Shown in pieces: positions 1 through 9,412 of a stretch of DNA of 64,000 nucleotides. Every line of letters begins with the position of its first letter. Within the stretch, counting starts at the first letter, position 1. Below the pieces are notes generated by a model. It was not told the DNA's origin. It worked only from the letters and a program-made list of their open reading frames with translations, and searched no databases. This stretch comes from Methanomassiliicoccus sp. (lineage in GTDB: Archaea; Thermoplasmatota; Thermoplasmata; Methanomassiliicoccales; Methanomassiliicoccaceae), in assembly GCA_016109435.1 (NCBI GenBank), contig JAEILR010000002.1, positions 62,001 to 126,000 of the forward strand, given 5' to 3'. A program made the position numbers and the translations under genes.

Positions 1-22
1 AACCGGTCGCCCCAGATATAGT

Positions 23-1741
23 TTAGGCCCCCGCAACGCGGAAGAACCGCCTGAGCTGGTCGAGGGGGAGGGCGTTCAGCACGTCCTTCCTCTCCGCCCA
101 TCCCCGCCGCGCGGTGCCCACCGCGAACCTCATGTTGTCCAGCTGCTCCACTCCATGGGCATCGGTGTCCAGGACGAGGGTCACGCCCCTCTCGATGGCC
201 TTCCGGCAGTTGAGGTCGCTCAGGTCCATGCGGTCCGGGAAGCCGTTCACTTCCAGGGCCACCCCCCGCCGGGCGGCCTCGTCCATCACCTGCTCGATAT
301 CGATGTCGTACCCTTCCCTCCGGCCGATCAGCCGTCCGGTGGGATGGCCGAGGATGTTCAGCTCGCGGTTCGACAGGGCGGTCATCACCCTCTCGGTCAT
401 CGTCCTCCGGTCCATCTTGAACCGGGAATGCACCGAACCGATGACGTAGTCCAGCTGTGCCAGGGCTTCGTCGGGGTAATCCAGGGAGCCGTCCTCCAGG
501 ATGTCCACCTCCGCCCCCCGCAGGACCGGAAAGCCGAGCTCGTCGGTCAGCTGGCGGGCCTCCTCCACCGAGGCCAGGAGGTCATCGACGGTGAGGCCGT
601 GGGCGATATGCAGGGAGCGGGAGTGATCGGTGACGCCGATGTACTCGTATCCCCGGCGGAAGGCCGCTTCGGCGATCTCGCGCATGGTGGCCCGCCCGTC
701 GCTCATGACCGTGTGCACGTGCATATCCCCGCGGATATCCTCCAGTCGAAGGAGGCTAGGGAGGCGGTGCTCTCCCGCGGCCTCGATCTCCCCCCGGCCC
801 TCCCTCAGCTCCGGGGGGATGGGGTCGAGGCCCAGCGTCCTGTATATTTCGGCCTCCTGGGCCCCCGCCACCATCTCACCGCTGTCGCGGCGGTGCAGCC
901 CATACTCGTTGAGCCGGAACCCCTTCTGGATGGCGATGCGGCGCATGACCACGTTGTGCTCCTTGGAGCCGGTGAAGTACTGCAGGGCGGCCCCGTAGCT
1001 GTCCCTGGGCACCACCCTGAGGTCGACCTGGGTGCCGTCGGCCAGACGCACCGTGGAGCGGGTCGGACCCCTGGACACCACCGACGCCACCCGGGGATAG
1101 GACACGAAGCGGTCCATCGCCCGCAGCGGTTCGTCGCTCCCGGCCAGCAGGTCGATGTCACCGATGGTCTCCTTCCTCCGGCGCAGGGAGCCGGCCACGC
1201 TGACCTCCTCGCATCCGCCGGCCCGGAGGTGGGCGGCGATGGCCTCGGCGATCGGAAGAGCGTCACCCAGCAGCATGCGGCCTCCCTGCCCCTGGACCAC
1301 GGCGATGCCCTTGAGGATGTTCTCCTCCGAACGCTCCCCGAACCCCTTGAGGGAGCGGATGCGGTGCTGCAGCGCGGCCTGCCTGAGGTCCTCGAGGTCC
1401 TTGATCCCCAGCTCCTGGTGCAATCTCACCAGGCTGCGGGGCCCGATCTCCGGCACCTTCATCAGCTCGACGATGCCCGGCGGGAACTTCGACCTCAGCT
1501 CCTCCAGCTTGGCCGAGCGGCCGGTCTCCACCATCTCCGCGATCTTCTGGGCGATGGCCTTGCCGACCCCGGGTATCGATTCCAGACGGCCCTCGCGGTC
1601 ATACTCGGCCACGTCACCGTCCAGCTCCTCGATGCTTTGCGCGGCCCGGCGGTAGGCGTTCCGCTTGAACACGTCCCCCTCCAGGTCCGTCAGCTCGGCG
1701 AACTCGTACAGCATGGCGGCTATTTCGGAGTTGGTCACCAC
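23..1741 (-). CDS. polX: Family X DNA polymerase with PHP domain
   Basis: Repair-type DNA polymerase fused to a PHP phosphoesterase, the bacterial/archaeal PolX architecture, at 572 aa a normal length. The N-terminal 8-kDa and helix-hairpin-helix region contains IPGVGKAIAQKI. The nucleotidyltransferase core shows GSLRRRKETIGDIDLL with a second acidic strand VDLRVV, and LQYFTGSKEHN follows. The PHP domain begins at DMHVHTVMSDGR and keeps DHS and HPTG metal-ligand motifs, so 3'-5' exonuclease activity is plausible. The start is GTG, about 29 nt from a TATA box shared with the divergent glutamate dehydrogenase. Family assignment is firm; the exact repair role is inferred. Confidence 0.96.
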   Translation of the reverse strand: MVTNSEIAAMLYEFAELTDLEGDVFKRNAYRRAAQSIEELDGDVAEYDREGRLESIPGVGKAIAQKIAEMVETGRSAKLEELRSKFPPGIVELMKVPEIGPRSLVRLHQELGIKDLEDLRQAALQHRIRSLKGFGERSEENILKGIAVVQGQGGRMLLGDALPIAEAIAAHLRAGGCEEVSVAGSLRRRKETIGDIDLLAGSDEPLRAMDRFVSYPRVASVVSRGPTRSTVRLADGTQVDLRVVPRDSYGAALQYFTGSKEHNVVMRRIAIQKGFRLNEYGLHRRDSGEMVAGAQEAEIYRTLGLDPIPPELREGRGEIEAAGEHRLPSLLRLEDIRGDMHVHTVMSDGRATMREIAEAAFRRGYEYIGVTDHSRSLHIAHGLTVDDLLASVEEARQLTDELGFPVLRGAEVDILEDGSLDYPDEALAQLDYVIGSVHSRFKMDRRTMTERVMTALSNRELNILGHPTGRLIGRREGYDIDIEQVMDEAARRGVALEVNGFPDRMDLSDLNCRKAIERGVTLVLDTDAHGVEQLDNMRFAVGTARRGWAERKDVLNALPLDQLRRFFRVAGA

Positions 1742-1763
1742 CGGGCTTGCACCGTCCAGGTGG

Positions 1764-1774
1764 AACTATATATG
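1764..1774. promoter_or_regulatory. Shared divergent TATA box (polX / gdh)
   Basis: The near-palindromic ACTATATATGA lies between two divergent genes. It is about 29 nt from the polX start codon. On the plus strand it would place transcription start near 1797, which excludes the two upstream ATGs (1747, 1780) and supports the gdh start at 1837. Confidence 0.6.
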
Positions 1775-1836
1775 ACTGGATGGCAATCAAAGTTACTGAC
1801 CTCCGCCGGTCCGTCCGGCAGGTCAGGGTGGTTGTC

Positions 1837-3087
1837 ATGGTCTCTCCGAATCCGTACGACGTAGCGGTCAGCCAGGTGAGGAACGTGGGCGAGGCCCTTG
1901 GCCTGAACGAGGGCATGATCGGCCTCCTGACCCGGCCGAAGAGGGAGCTGACGGTGCACTTCCCGGTGAGGATGGACGACGGCTCGCTGGAGATGTTCAC
2001 CGGATACCGGGTGCAGCACAACAATGCCCGGGGGCCGTGCAAGGGAGGGATCCGCTATCATCCCCAGGTGTCGCTGGACGAGGTCCGGGCGCTGTCGATG
2101 TGGATGACCTGGAAGTGCGCCACGGTGGGCATACCCTTCGGGGGGGCCAAGGGCGGGGTCATATGCAGCCCCAAGACGATGAGCCGGAACGAACTGGAGC
2201 GCATGACCAGGAGATTCGCCACCGAGATCGAGACCATCATCGGCCCCTACGAGGACATCCCCGCTCCGGACATGTACACCGACTCCCAGACCATGGCATG
2301 GATCATGGACACCTACTCCCACAAGGTCGGGCGGGTGTCACCGGCGGTGGTCACCGGCAAGCCCATACTCCTGGGCGGCTCGGAGGGCAGGGAGGAGGCC
2401 ACCTCCCGAGGGCTCACCTACTGCGTCCGCGAGGCCATGAGGGCCAGGAAGATGGACCCCGCCGGCTCGACGGCGGCGGTGCAGGGGTTCGGCAACGTGG
2501 GTGGGAACGCCGCCCGGCTGCTCCGCGACGAGCTGGGGCTGAAGGTCGTGGCGGTGTCCGATTCCAGCGGGGGCATTCACGACCCGTCGGGACTGGACAT
2601 ACACAAGGTGGACGCTCACAAGAAGGAGACCGGCTCGGTCAAGGGGTTCCCGGGAGCCACCGACATCAGCAACCAGGAGCTGCTGGAGGTGGACTGCACG
2701 GTCCTGGTGCCGGCCGCGCTGGAGGGAGTGATCACCGCGTCCAACGCCGACCGGGTCAGGGCGGAGATCGTGGCCGAGGGGGCCAACGGGCCGACCCTGC
2801 CGGAGGCCGACCGCATCCTGTTCGAGAGGGGAAAGATGCTGATCCCCGACATCCTGGCCAATGCCGGCGGGGTCACCGCCTCGTACTTCGAATGGGTGCA
2901 GGACCTGCAGTACTACTTCTGGTCGATCACCGAGGTCAACCAGCGGCTCAACGACATCATGACCGCGGCGTTCAACCGGGTCCACGCCCGCTCGGCAGAG
3001 AAGAAGGTGGACATGAGGACCGGGGCCTACCTCCTGGCGGTGCACGAGGTCGCCGCGGCCATCGAGCTGAGAGGGATTTATCCTTAG
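1837..3087 (+). CDS. gdhA: Glutamate dehydrogenase (Glu/Leu/Phe/Val family)
   Basis: Reversible oxidative deamination of glutamate to 2-oxoglutarate and ammonia. The 416-aa product from ATG 1837 matches hexameric GDH length. Visible motifs are GPCKGGIRYHP and FGGAKGGV in the catalytic domain and the Rossmann motif QGFGNVGGNAA in the cofactor domain. The longer frame back to 1747 is rejected because its extra starts precede the expected transcription start. The Bat-type regulator begins 24 nt after the stop, so the two may be co-transcribed. NAD versus NADP preference cannot be read here. With the glutamate synthase at 45-48.6 kb, the organism has both ammonia-linked routes. Confidence 0.95.
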   Translation: MVSPNPYDVAVSQVRNVGEALGLNEGMIGLLTRPKRELTVHFPVRMDDGSLEMFTGYRVQHNNARGPCKGGIRYHPQVSLDEVRALSMWMTWKCATVGIPFGGAKGGVICSPKTMSRNELERMTRRFATEIETIIGPYEDIPAPDMYTDSQTMAWIMDTYSHKVGRVSPAVVTGKPILLGGSEGREEATSRGLTYCVREAMRARKMDPAGSTAAVQGFGNVGGNAARLLRDELGLKVVAVSDSSGGIHDPSGLDIHKVDAHKKETGSVKGFPGATDISNQELLEVDCTVLVPAALEGVITASNADRVRAEIVAEGANGPTLPEADRILFERGKMLIPDILANAGGVTASYFEWVQDLQYYFWSITEVNQRLNDIMTAAFNRVHARSAEKKVDMRTGAYLLAVHEVAAAIELRGIYP

Positions 3088-3111
3088 AACGCTTCACGGT
3101 AGCCGATACAA

Positions 3112-3750
3112 ATGATGGAAGCGGTCGTATCACTCGAGCTGCCGGACAACTGGATCACCGATGTGGTGGAGATGTATCCCTCGGTCATCAAGATCATCGA
3201 TTCCAAGGCCATGAAGGAAGAGGTCAGGGACCTCGTCCAGATCGAGGTGGAGAACGAGGAGGACCTACCCAAGGTCATCGAGCAGGTGCGCAACAACCCC
3301 AACATATTCAACGTGGACATCAGCGCCATCGACCGGGGGAAGGCGCTGGCGGTGTTCTCCACCAACCAGTGCATGGCCTGCCGGCTGCTGGCGGGCACCG
3401 AGTGTTTCCTCACCCACTCCACCACCACCAAGAACGGCCGGCTGAACTGGACGATGCTGGTCACCCAGAAGAGCGCTCTGCAGGAACTGATCGACAACCT
3501 CTCCAAGATCAACGCCCGGCCCAAGCTGGTGAAGCTCACCGAGATCAGCGATACCGACGAGCTTACGATGCGCCAGGAGCAGATCACCCGGATGGCGTTC
3601 GAGCGCGGCTATTTCGACTTCCCCCGGCGCATCGGCCTGCGGGAACTGGCCAAGATGTTCGGCATATCCACGTCCACCCTGTCGGAGATCCTGCGCAAGG
3701 GCCAGAGACGCATCATGACGCGCTACTTCAGCGAGCACCGCCAGTACTGA
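3112..3750 (+). CDS. Bat/HTH_10-type transcriptional regulator
   Basis: The 212-aa protein ends in a helix-turn-helix of the bacterio-opsin activator type, with LTMRQEQITRMAFERGYF followed by RIGLRELAKMFGISTSTLSEILRKGQ. The N-terminal half has an ACT/sensor-like appearance and a short CMACRLLAGTEC segment with two cysteines three residues apart, possibly a redox or metal site. It lies between gdh and alba on the same strand, so it could regulate nitrogen metabolism or act globally. The DNA-binding role follows from the HTH; ligand and targets are unknown. Confidence 0.85.
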   Translation: MMEAVVSLELPDNWITDVVEMYPSVIKIIDSKAMKEEVRDLVQIEVENEEDLPKVIEQVRNNPNIFNVDISAIDRGKALAVFSTNQCMACRLLAGTECFLTHSTTTKNGRLNWTMLVTQKSALQELIDNLSKINARPKLVKLTEISDTDELTMRQEQITRMAFERGYFDFPRRIGLRELAKMFGISTSTLSEILRKGQRRIMTRYFSEHRQY

Positions 3751-3792
3751 GGTCGGAAACCTCTCTGGGCGGCACGGCGGCATCGAGGTCAC

Positions 3793-4062
3793 ATGTCCGA
3801 GGATAACATCATCTACGTCGGGAAGAAGGATACCATGGACTACGTCATGGCCGTGGTTACTCAGTTCAGGAGCGGCTCGGCGGAGGTCGTGATCAAGGCC
3901 CGGGGGAAGGCCATCAGCCGGGCGGTGGACGTGGCGGAGATCGTCCGCCACCGCTTCGTGCGGGAGGCGGTGGTCAAGGACGTGAGGATAGGGACGGAAG
4001 TGCTCGGCGAGGAGGGAGAAGGCACCAAGGTCTCCTCGATCGAGATCTACCTGGCCCGCTGA
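3793..4062 (+). CDS. alba: Chromatin protein Alba
   Basis: Small dimeric DNA/RNA-binding protein of archaeal chromatin, 89 aa. It opens [21 protein letters not shown], the conserved Alba beginning, and continues through [20 protein letters not shown], which contains the basic nucleic-acid-binding loop with the modifiable lysine (GKAISRAVD). The length is standard. It follows the Bat-type regulator by 42 nt on the same strand and converges with the DUF835 gene 24 nt downstream. Confidence 0.96.
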   Translation: MSEDNIIYVGKKDTMDYVMAVVTQFRSGSAEVVIKARGKAISRAVDVAEIVRHRFVREAVVKDVRIGTEVLGEEGEGTKVSSIEIYLAR

Positions 4063-4086
4063 AGGACGCGCAGACCGGGGCCGGGC

Positions 4087-4809
4087 CTAGAGCGTGCCGC
4101 CGGTCAGGCACTTCAGGTTGCTCAGGGTGTGCTCGTCCAGCGTGTTGGGGTAGACTGTCAGCAGGAGTATCCCATTCAGGGTGACCGCCTGGTCCAGCAT
4201 GGTCTGCAGGAACTTCAGCACCCCGTTGGTGTCGTTCTGGACGATGAGGTACTCGACCCCCTCCAGCAGCACCACCCTGCCCTCCGCCTCCTTCATGAAG
4301 CTCCTCGTTTCGGTGACGATGCGTCCCATCTCTGAGGGTGACAGCACCTGGAAGTCCCCGAACTGCCCGCTCTCGTGCTTGGTGAGCCATACCGATGATA
4401 CGGAGGGATTGAGGGCGTCCTGGTAGTTGCCGGGAAAGCTCCTCAGGATGCACAGGGCCCTGGTGCCATCGGAGGTCAGCTCGTTCACGATGGCCAAGGC
4501 CCTAGTGACGAACATGCTCTCGATGAGGTATGCGTTGCCGTGGTCCACCCTCACGCTCGGCTGCCGCGAGGAGGACCGGGTAATCAGGTCGATGCCCGTT
4601 TCCTCCTTGATCTCCTTCTTCCGGTCCTTCACCGAATCGCCGATGGACTGGCGTTTGCTCTTGGCCATGACCTGGATCTCCCTGGGACTGAAACCCTTGG
4701 TGGTGAGACCGATGAGGTCGTCCCAGGCCTTGTTGAGGCCTTCCTCAAAGCCCTTGACGTACCCCCTATAGAAATCCTCCCTAGCTGACACTGCATCCCG
4801 CCGTAGCAT
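4087..4809 (-). CDS. DUF835 domain protein
   Basis: The 240-aa protein carries a C-terminal DUF835 domain, recognised by the pattern around VVLLEGVEYLIVQNDTNGVLKFLQ and the following LLLTVYPNTLDEHTLSNL. The N-terminal 80 residues are charged and helical and differ from the usual tandem-sensor arrangements. DUF835 resembles a RecA/KaiC-like fold without a Walker A motif, and none is visible here. The family is common in Thermoplasmatota and Thermococci, often near signalling genes. Function is unknown; a role beside the KaiC-like ATPases at 20.8-23.7 kb is only a guess. Confidence 0.8.
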   Translation of the reverse strand: MLRRDAVSAREDFYRGYVKGFEEGLNKAWDDLIGLTTKGFSPREIQVMAKSKRQSIGDSVKDRKKEIKEETGIDLITRSSSRQPSVRVDHGNAYLIESMFVTRALAIVNELTSDGTRALCILRSFPGNYQDALNPSVSSVWLTKHESGQFGDFQVLSPSEMGRIVTETRSFMKEAEGRVVLLEGVEYLIVQNDTNGVLKFLQTMLDQAVTLNGILLLTVYPNTLDEHTLSNLKCLTGGTL

Positions 4810-4958
4810 TATCCTTCCCTCATAAATATCTTCGTTAGAGAATATCCAGTTCTTGGATACGATGTTCCAGCCGATGCAACGCCTCAGCGAACCACGCCCC
4901 GGGTGGGCGGGGGCATATTGCCCAACTATTAAGAACAGTGGTGGCGTAGGGGAAGGTC

Positions 4959-6488
4959 ATGGGACGGCGCGCGAGGTTCCGGGGGGCCAAGGCCACCCCG
5001 AAGACGCTGGAAAAGGACCTGCTGGAGAAGTCCAAGGCACTGGCCGGGGAGCCCTCGCTCCTCATGCCGCGGTGCACCAAGGAATGCCGCCGATGCGATT
5101 TCAAGAAGGCGGTGGACAAGATGGAGAAGGTATCCCAGCGCCGCAGCGATCCCAAGAAGCTGGAGAAGGCCATGAACCGGGGCGATCAACTGGTAAGGGC
5201 CTACGCGGCGACGATCTCCCTGCACCAGGCCGGAAAGGTCCCCTATCTCGCGGCCACCAAGACGCCCATGGGCGAAGTGTCCTACGCCGTCCGAGGCAAG
5301 GCCGAGCGGGACAAGCTCATCGGGGTCCAGCACTACGACGATCCGGAGCTGCGGTTGCTGGCGTTGTGGGGCACGGCCCAGAAGAGGGGGCTGCACATCT
5401 ACTCCACGGAGAAATGCGCCATCTGCTCCCCCGACGGCCCCCGGCCCCCGGCGGAGTACGTCCGGGAAGCGGTCGGCCTGCTGCCCTATGACCTCGACGT
5501 CCAAGGCGCCTGCCCCCACGTCAAGGACGGGCGAGGCATCAGGGTGCGGTGGAAGGGCGCCGACAGGACCATCGCCGTCTGCCCCTCCTGCGCCGGGGAC
5601 ATCAACACCGCCCACATGCTCGCGTCCCGCATCGCGGCCAAGGACCCCACCGACGATTTCGAGGTCGAGGTCATATCCGGCCTGAAGTGCGATGCCACCT
5701 GTCAGGGCTGCCACGTGAAGGATGCCTACCAGCTCCCCAAGGACCTGGTCAAGAGGTACCTCAGCGCCGAGCTGAACGATACCGACCTGCTGGAAGAGCA
5801 TACGAGGTCCCGCGCCGCGGCGGTGAGGGAGAAGCAGGACGAGGTGTACATGGTCGGAGAGGTATGTTACGGCCGGGACAAGGAACGGTTCCTCGCCGCC
5901 ATGCGAGGCTCGGACACCGAGAAGAAGGCCATCTCCTCCCTCATCTCCTCCCGGAAGCTGTGCGTGCTGTCCCGCACCGACCAGGCGGCCAACCTGATCT
6001 CCGACCTGTGGCCCGAGCACAAGGAGGAGCTGCTGGCCGCGGTGGCCTCCCCGGACATCGTGAAGCGGGTGCTGGCCGAGCGGTCGGAGCTGACCCCCTC
6101 TCAGATGGTGGCCGAGGCGGGAAGGATGGAGAGCTATCGCGAGATCGAGGGGACCCTACCGTCGTTCAAGGCCCTGGGACCGGTGGGCGCCCATGCCGAC
6201 CGGGTGGCCCACCTGGCTAAGACCGAGGGGAAGGAGGCGGCCCTGCGGCACATCGAGAAGAGCAAGGGGTCGGACCACCGCCAGCGCTCGGTGTCCGTGG
6301 CCTTCCTGTCCGCCCTGGGGGAGGGTCAGACCAAGTCCTGGCAGTTCACCCGCGAGGAGACGGACTACGGCGCCTACCTCGCCCCGTTCGCCCAGCAGCT
6401 CCTGGCCTCCGCCGGGGATGATTACGTCGAGGCCTTGAGGCTCCTCCTAGAAGCCTCCGGCTCCAACGAGAAGGCCGAGAAGGCCTAG
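4959..6488 (+). CDS. Cysteine-rich protein of unknown function
   Basis: I do not recognise the family of this 509-aa protein. It has several metal-binding-type cysteine groups: CTKECRRCDF near residue 30, CAICSPDG near 155, CPSCAGDINTAH near 208 and CDATCQGCHVKD near 246. The basic N terminus is followed by a long helical C-terminal half without transmembrane segments. ATG 4959 follows a GGGGAAGG stretch and a TATA-like ACTATTAAG about 30 nt upstream. The 3' end overlaps the convergent tRNA methyltransferase-like gene by 4 nt. Zinc or Fe-S binding and possible nucleic-acid contact are inferences. Confidence 0.75.
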   Translation: MGRRARFRGAKATPKTLEKDLLEKSKALAGEPSLLMPRCTKECRRCDFKKAVDKMEKVSQRRSDPKKLEKAMNRGDQLVRAYAATISLHQAGKVPYLAATKTPMGEVSYAVRGKAERDKLIGVQHYDDPELRLLALWGTAQKRGLHIYSTEKCAICSPDGPRPPAEYVREAVGLLPYDLDVQGACPHVKDGRGIRVRWKGADRTIAVCPSCAGDINTAHMLASRIAAKDPTDDFEVEVISGLKCDATCQGCHVKDAYQLPKDLVKRYLSAELNDTDLLEEHTRSRAAAVREKQDEVYMVGEVCYGRDKERFLAAMRGSDTEKKAISSLISSRKLCVLSRTDQAANLISDLWPEHKEELLAAVASPDIVKRVLAERSELTPSQMVAEAGRMESYREIEGTLPSFKALGPVGAHADRVAHLAKTEGKEAALRHIEKSKGSDHRQRSVSVAFLSALGEGQTKSWQFTREETDYGAYLAPFAQQLLASAGDDYVEALRLLLEASGSNEKAEKA

Positions 6489-7507
6489 TCCAGCATGGTG
6501 ACGTCCACCACCATGTGGGACACCCCAGGGGAGTAGGACTTCACCTCGCGCATCAGGGTGACCTCGTAACCGCGGTCCCCGGCCGCCCGGGACAGGTTCT
6601 CCAGCGCCTGCCGGGGAAAGATCTCCAGGGGGAAGGTGTCCTGGTAGTGGATCACTCCGCCCTTCCTCACCAGCCGGATGGCGGTGTCCAGGTGCTCCGA
6701 CGTCGTGCGGACGTACCCCATCACCACCCGGTCGGCGATGCCCTCTCCGGGCAGGTCGCGATTGTCCCCCAGCACCGGTTCCACCACGCCCTCAAGGTCG
6801 TTCAGGCGAACGTTCTCCTGAAGGTAGCGGAAGGCCAGGGGGTTTATCTCGCAGGCGATGACCCTCGAGGCGCGGGCATGGAGGGCCAGGGGCAGGGTGA
6901 AGTACCCGATGCCGGCGAACATATCCACCACCGTTTCCCCCTGACAGTCCAGGCGGGCCATGCGCATCTTCTCGTCCACATTGCCGGAGGAGAACATCAG
7001 ACGGGAGGCGTCCAGCTTGTACAGGATCCCGTTCTCCAGGTGCACGGTCTCGGCGCTGTCGCCCAGGAGCACCTCCATGTCCGGGGTGCGGAACACCCCC
7101 TCGATGCGGACGCGGTCCAGGAGCACCGTCCTCGCTCCCAGTACCGACGCGTACGCCCGGGCGACCTCGTGGCGGTGCTCCATGAGCCCGTCCGGCAGAC
7201 GAAGCAGGAGGACGTCCCCCAGCATCTCCCAGTGGCGCGGGAGCAGCGCTCTGACCCCCGGGGGCAGGTCCGCCGCTTCCGCCACCAGGTCGAAAGGGGG
7301 CCGGTGGCAGCTCTTCTCCAGGGGGTCGCCCTCGGTCAGCTCGATGCCCAGCTCGGCCACTATCATGGGATGGGGGGCCGCCCGGAGGGGGATAAGTACA
7401 TGGTCCCTCTGCCTGATGATCCGCCGGTCCTTGACCCCCAGGCGATGCCTGAACAGCGCCTTGCGGACCTGCTCGGCCCTCTCCCGGGGTACCTTGGCGA
7501 GGAGCAT
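6485..7507 (-). CDS. taw2: tRNA wyosine-pathway transferase Taw2/Tyw2-like
   Basis: SAM-binding enzyme of the Trm5/Tyw2 group, 340 aa. Motif FSSGNVDEKMRMARL before the SAM site MFAGIGYFTLPLA, together with DRVVMGYVRTTSEHLD in place of the Trm5 NLP motif, fits Tyw2. That enzyme transfers the aminocarboxypropyl group of SAM to 4-demethylwyosine at position 37 of tRNA-Phe. The choice of Tyw2 over Trm5 rests on these motifs. It converges with the preceding unknown gene with a 4-nt overlap. The upstream lipid reductase gene ends 26 nt away on the same strand. Confidence 0.85.
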   Translation of the reverse strand: MLLAKVPRERAEQVRKALFRHRLGVKDRRIIRQRDHVLIPLRAAPHPMIVAELGIELTEGDPLEKSCHRPPFDLVAEAADLPPGVRALLPRHWEMLGDVLLLRLPDGLMEHRHEVARAYASVLGARTVLLDRVRIEGVFRTPDMEVLLGDSAETVHLENGILYKLDASRLMFSSGNVDEKMRMARLDCQGETVVDMFAGIGYFTLPLALHARASRVIACEINPLAFRYLQENVRLNDLEGVVEPVLGDNRDLPGEGIADRVVMGYVRTTSEHLDTAIRLVRKGGVIHYQDTFPLEIFPRQALENLSRAAGDRGYEVTLMREVKSYSPGVSHMVVDVTMLD

Positions 7508-7533
7508 GGATGACGGAGGCTGGGAGTGCTATT

Positions 7534-8718
7534 TTACCTTTGTTCCCGGCGGATGAGGGACCCGATGAGCTGGGGGGAGAACTTGACCAGCGACGGGACG
7601 GTCTTCAGGAGAGGGGTGGCGATCTTTGACGGGTAGTCGATGTCCCCGCCGGACAGGACCTCCTTGGCGTCCGGGCGGTCGAGCATCCTGCACACGTCGT
7701 CCATCTTGCGGTCGGTGAGGTTGACATACACCTTGCGGATGAGGAGCCCGCGGTCCACCTCCTTCCCTATGTCCGCCCTCCACTTGACATCGTAATCGGA
7801 CAGCCTCCGGGCGCTGACATCGCCCTCCTTCAGAGCCTCCACCGCGGTCATCGCCGCCCAGCGGGCCGAGCGCAGTCCGGTGTACAGGCCGCCGCCGGAG
7901 AGCGGCTTGGTCTGGGCCGCCGCGTCCCCCACGATCAGGATGTTGTCGGTGCAGGTCTTCTTGGGGGGTCCGACGGGAATGGCCCCGGACATGATCCTCA
8001 GCCGTTCGGTGCCCTCCAGCCCCCTCTTCTTGATAAGGGCGTTGAGGTAGCTGCTGGGGGCCCCGTTGCCTTCAGAAACCCCCAGTCCGACGCGGGTGAA
8101 CTCGCCGCACGGCAGGATCCACGCGAAGAAGCCCGGGGCCACCTTCTGGCCGATCAGCATCTCGACCATGGACTGGTCCTCCATGCGCACGGCTAGGTCC
8201 GCCTGGATGCCTCTGACGAACTCCTTGGCGGGCCCCAGCCCGGCCAGCCGGCCGACCCGGGACTTGTAGCCGTCCGCGCCTACCAGGAGATCGGCGAGGA
8301 TCGACTCGTGCCCTTTGGGGCCCTGGAGGTCGATCCTGACCTTCTTGCCATCTCGCTTGAAGCCGATGAACTCCCGGCCGGTCAGGATGTCCGCCCCCTC
8401 CGCCTCGGCTCGTTCGCTGAGCTGGCGGTCGAACCTCTTTCGGTCGATGACCATCGCCTTGGTCTCGTTGGAACGGACCTCGATGGACTTGCCTCCCGGA
8501 GGAGTGAGGCGCAACCCGCTGATCTCATTGAGGACGGTATCCTGGGCCTGGGTCATCTCCACCACTCGGGGATGTACCAGGCCGGTGCACTGCACCGGAT
8601 GACCTATCTCGGCATGCTCCTCTACCACGACCGTGGTATAGGATGCGGTCTGGGCGGCGAAGGAGCTCCCCACCGGGCCTCCACCGATGATAACGACCTC
8701 GGCGTCCACGGGCATCAC
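7534..8718 (-). CDS. Geranylgeranyl reductase family flavoprotein
   Basis: FAD-dependent reductase that saturates isoprenoid chains of archaeal membrane lipids. The N terminus has the dinucleotide-binding GGGPVGSSFAAQ after VVIIG and the family segment PVQCTGLVHPRVVEM with the conserved cysteine. A second FAD motif is ILIVGDAAAQTKPLSGGGLYTGL. Length is normal at about 394 aa. Start choice is GTG 8718 or the adjacent ATG 8715. A TATA-like TTTTTATAAC lies just upstream. A second paralogue sits at 52.5 kb beside the prenyl synthase, so this copy may act on another substrate such as a menaquinone-like chain or a second lipid bond. Confidence 0.9.
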   Translation of the reverse strand: MMPVDAEVVIIGGGPVGSSFAAQTASYTTVVVEEHAEIGHPVQCTGLVHPRVVEMTQAQDTVLNEISGLRLTPPGGKSIEVRSNETKAMVIDRKRFDRQLSERAEAEGADILTGREFIGFKRDGKKVRIDLQGPKGHESILADLLVGADGYKSRVGRLAGLGPAKEFVRGIQADLAVRMEDQSMVEMLIGQKVAPGFFAWILPCGEFTRVGLGVSEGNGAPSSYLNALIKKRGLEGTERLRIMSGAIPVGPPKKTCTDNILIVGDAAAQTKPLSGGGLYTGLRSARWAAMTAVEALKEGDVSARRLSDYDVKWRADIGKEVDRGLLIRKVYVNLTDRKMDDVCRMLDRPDAKEVLSGGDIDYPSKIATPLLKTVPSLVKFSPQLIGSLIRREQR

Positions 8719-8764
8719 AACGGTGGCCAGTTATAAAAATCCTCTTTGAGAGGACCGCTGGCCC

Positions 8765-9412
8765 TCATTTCTTGGGGACCTTGGCCCAGTCGTCCTGGAA
8801 ACGCTTGATGCCGATGTCGGTGAGAGGGTGCGCGAACATCTTCTTCAGGACATCATAGGGCACGGTGGCGATATGCGCTCCGAGGCGCGCCGCTTCGACC
8901 ACATGGATGGGGTCGCGGACCGAGGCCACGATGACCTCGGCGTCCATGTCGTAGTTGTCCAGGATGTTCATGATCTCGGCGATGAGCTTCATGCCGTCCT
9001 GACCGACGTCGTCCAGGCGGCCTACGAACGGGGAGATGTACCTCGCCCCGGCCTTGGCCGCCAGCAGCGCCTGGGCCGCGGAGAACACGAGGGTCATGTT
9101 GACCTTGATGTCCTCTGACGCCAGTACCTTGGTGGCCTTGACGCCCTCCTCGGTCATGGGGACCTTGATGACGACATTATGGTGCAGCTTGGCCAGCTTT
9201 CGGGCCTCGGCCACCATGTCCGGGGCCTTCACGCTCATGACCTCCGCGCTGATGGGGCCGTCAACGATGTGGCATATCTCCTTGACCAGGGCCTCGAAGT
9301 TGGTGTTCTCCTTGGCCACCAGGGTGGGGTTCGTGGTCACACCGTCTAGGATGCCCCAGCTGTTGACCTCTCTGATCCTGTCCAGGTTCGCGGTGTCGAT
9401 GAATATCTTCAT
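8765..9412 (-). CDS. tal: Transaldolase (small TalC/fructose-6-P aldolase type)
   Basis: The 215-aa TIM-barrel transaldolase starts [17 protein letters not shown], the hallmark of the short family, and has the Schiff-base lysine region [13 protein letters not shown] and [21 protein letters not shown]. It interconverts sedoheptulose-7-P/glyceraldehyde-3-P and erythrose-4-P/fructose-6-P. The start overlaps the stop of the transketolase C-terminal gene by 4 nt (ATGA), showing translational coupling. A longer in-frame reading upstream is just frame shadow over the transketolase gene. Together the three genes provide the non-oxidative pentose pathway. Confidence 0.94.
   Translation of the reverse strand: MKIFIDTANLDRIREVNSWGILDGVTTNPTLVAKENTNFEALVKEICHIVDGPISAEVMSVKAPDMVAEARKLAKLHHNVVIKVPMTEEGVKATKVLASEDIKVNMTLVFSAAQALLAAKAGARYISPFVGRLDDVGQDGMKLIAEIMNILDNYDMDAEVIVASVRDPIHVVEAARLGAHIATVPYDVLKKMFAHPLTDIGIKRFQDDWAKVPKK

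Noticed and set aside
155-1864. Very long plus-strand open frame opposite polX, and similar long antisense frames opposite gltB, fpo and radical SAM genes
   Set aside because: Pro/Arg/Gly/His-rich shadows expected in GC-rich coding DNA; the opposite frames have clear family motifs.
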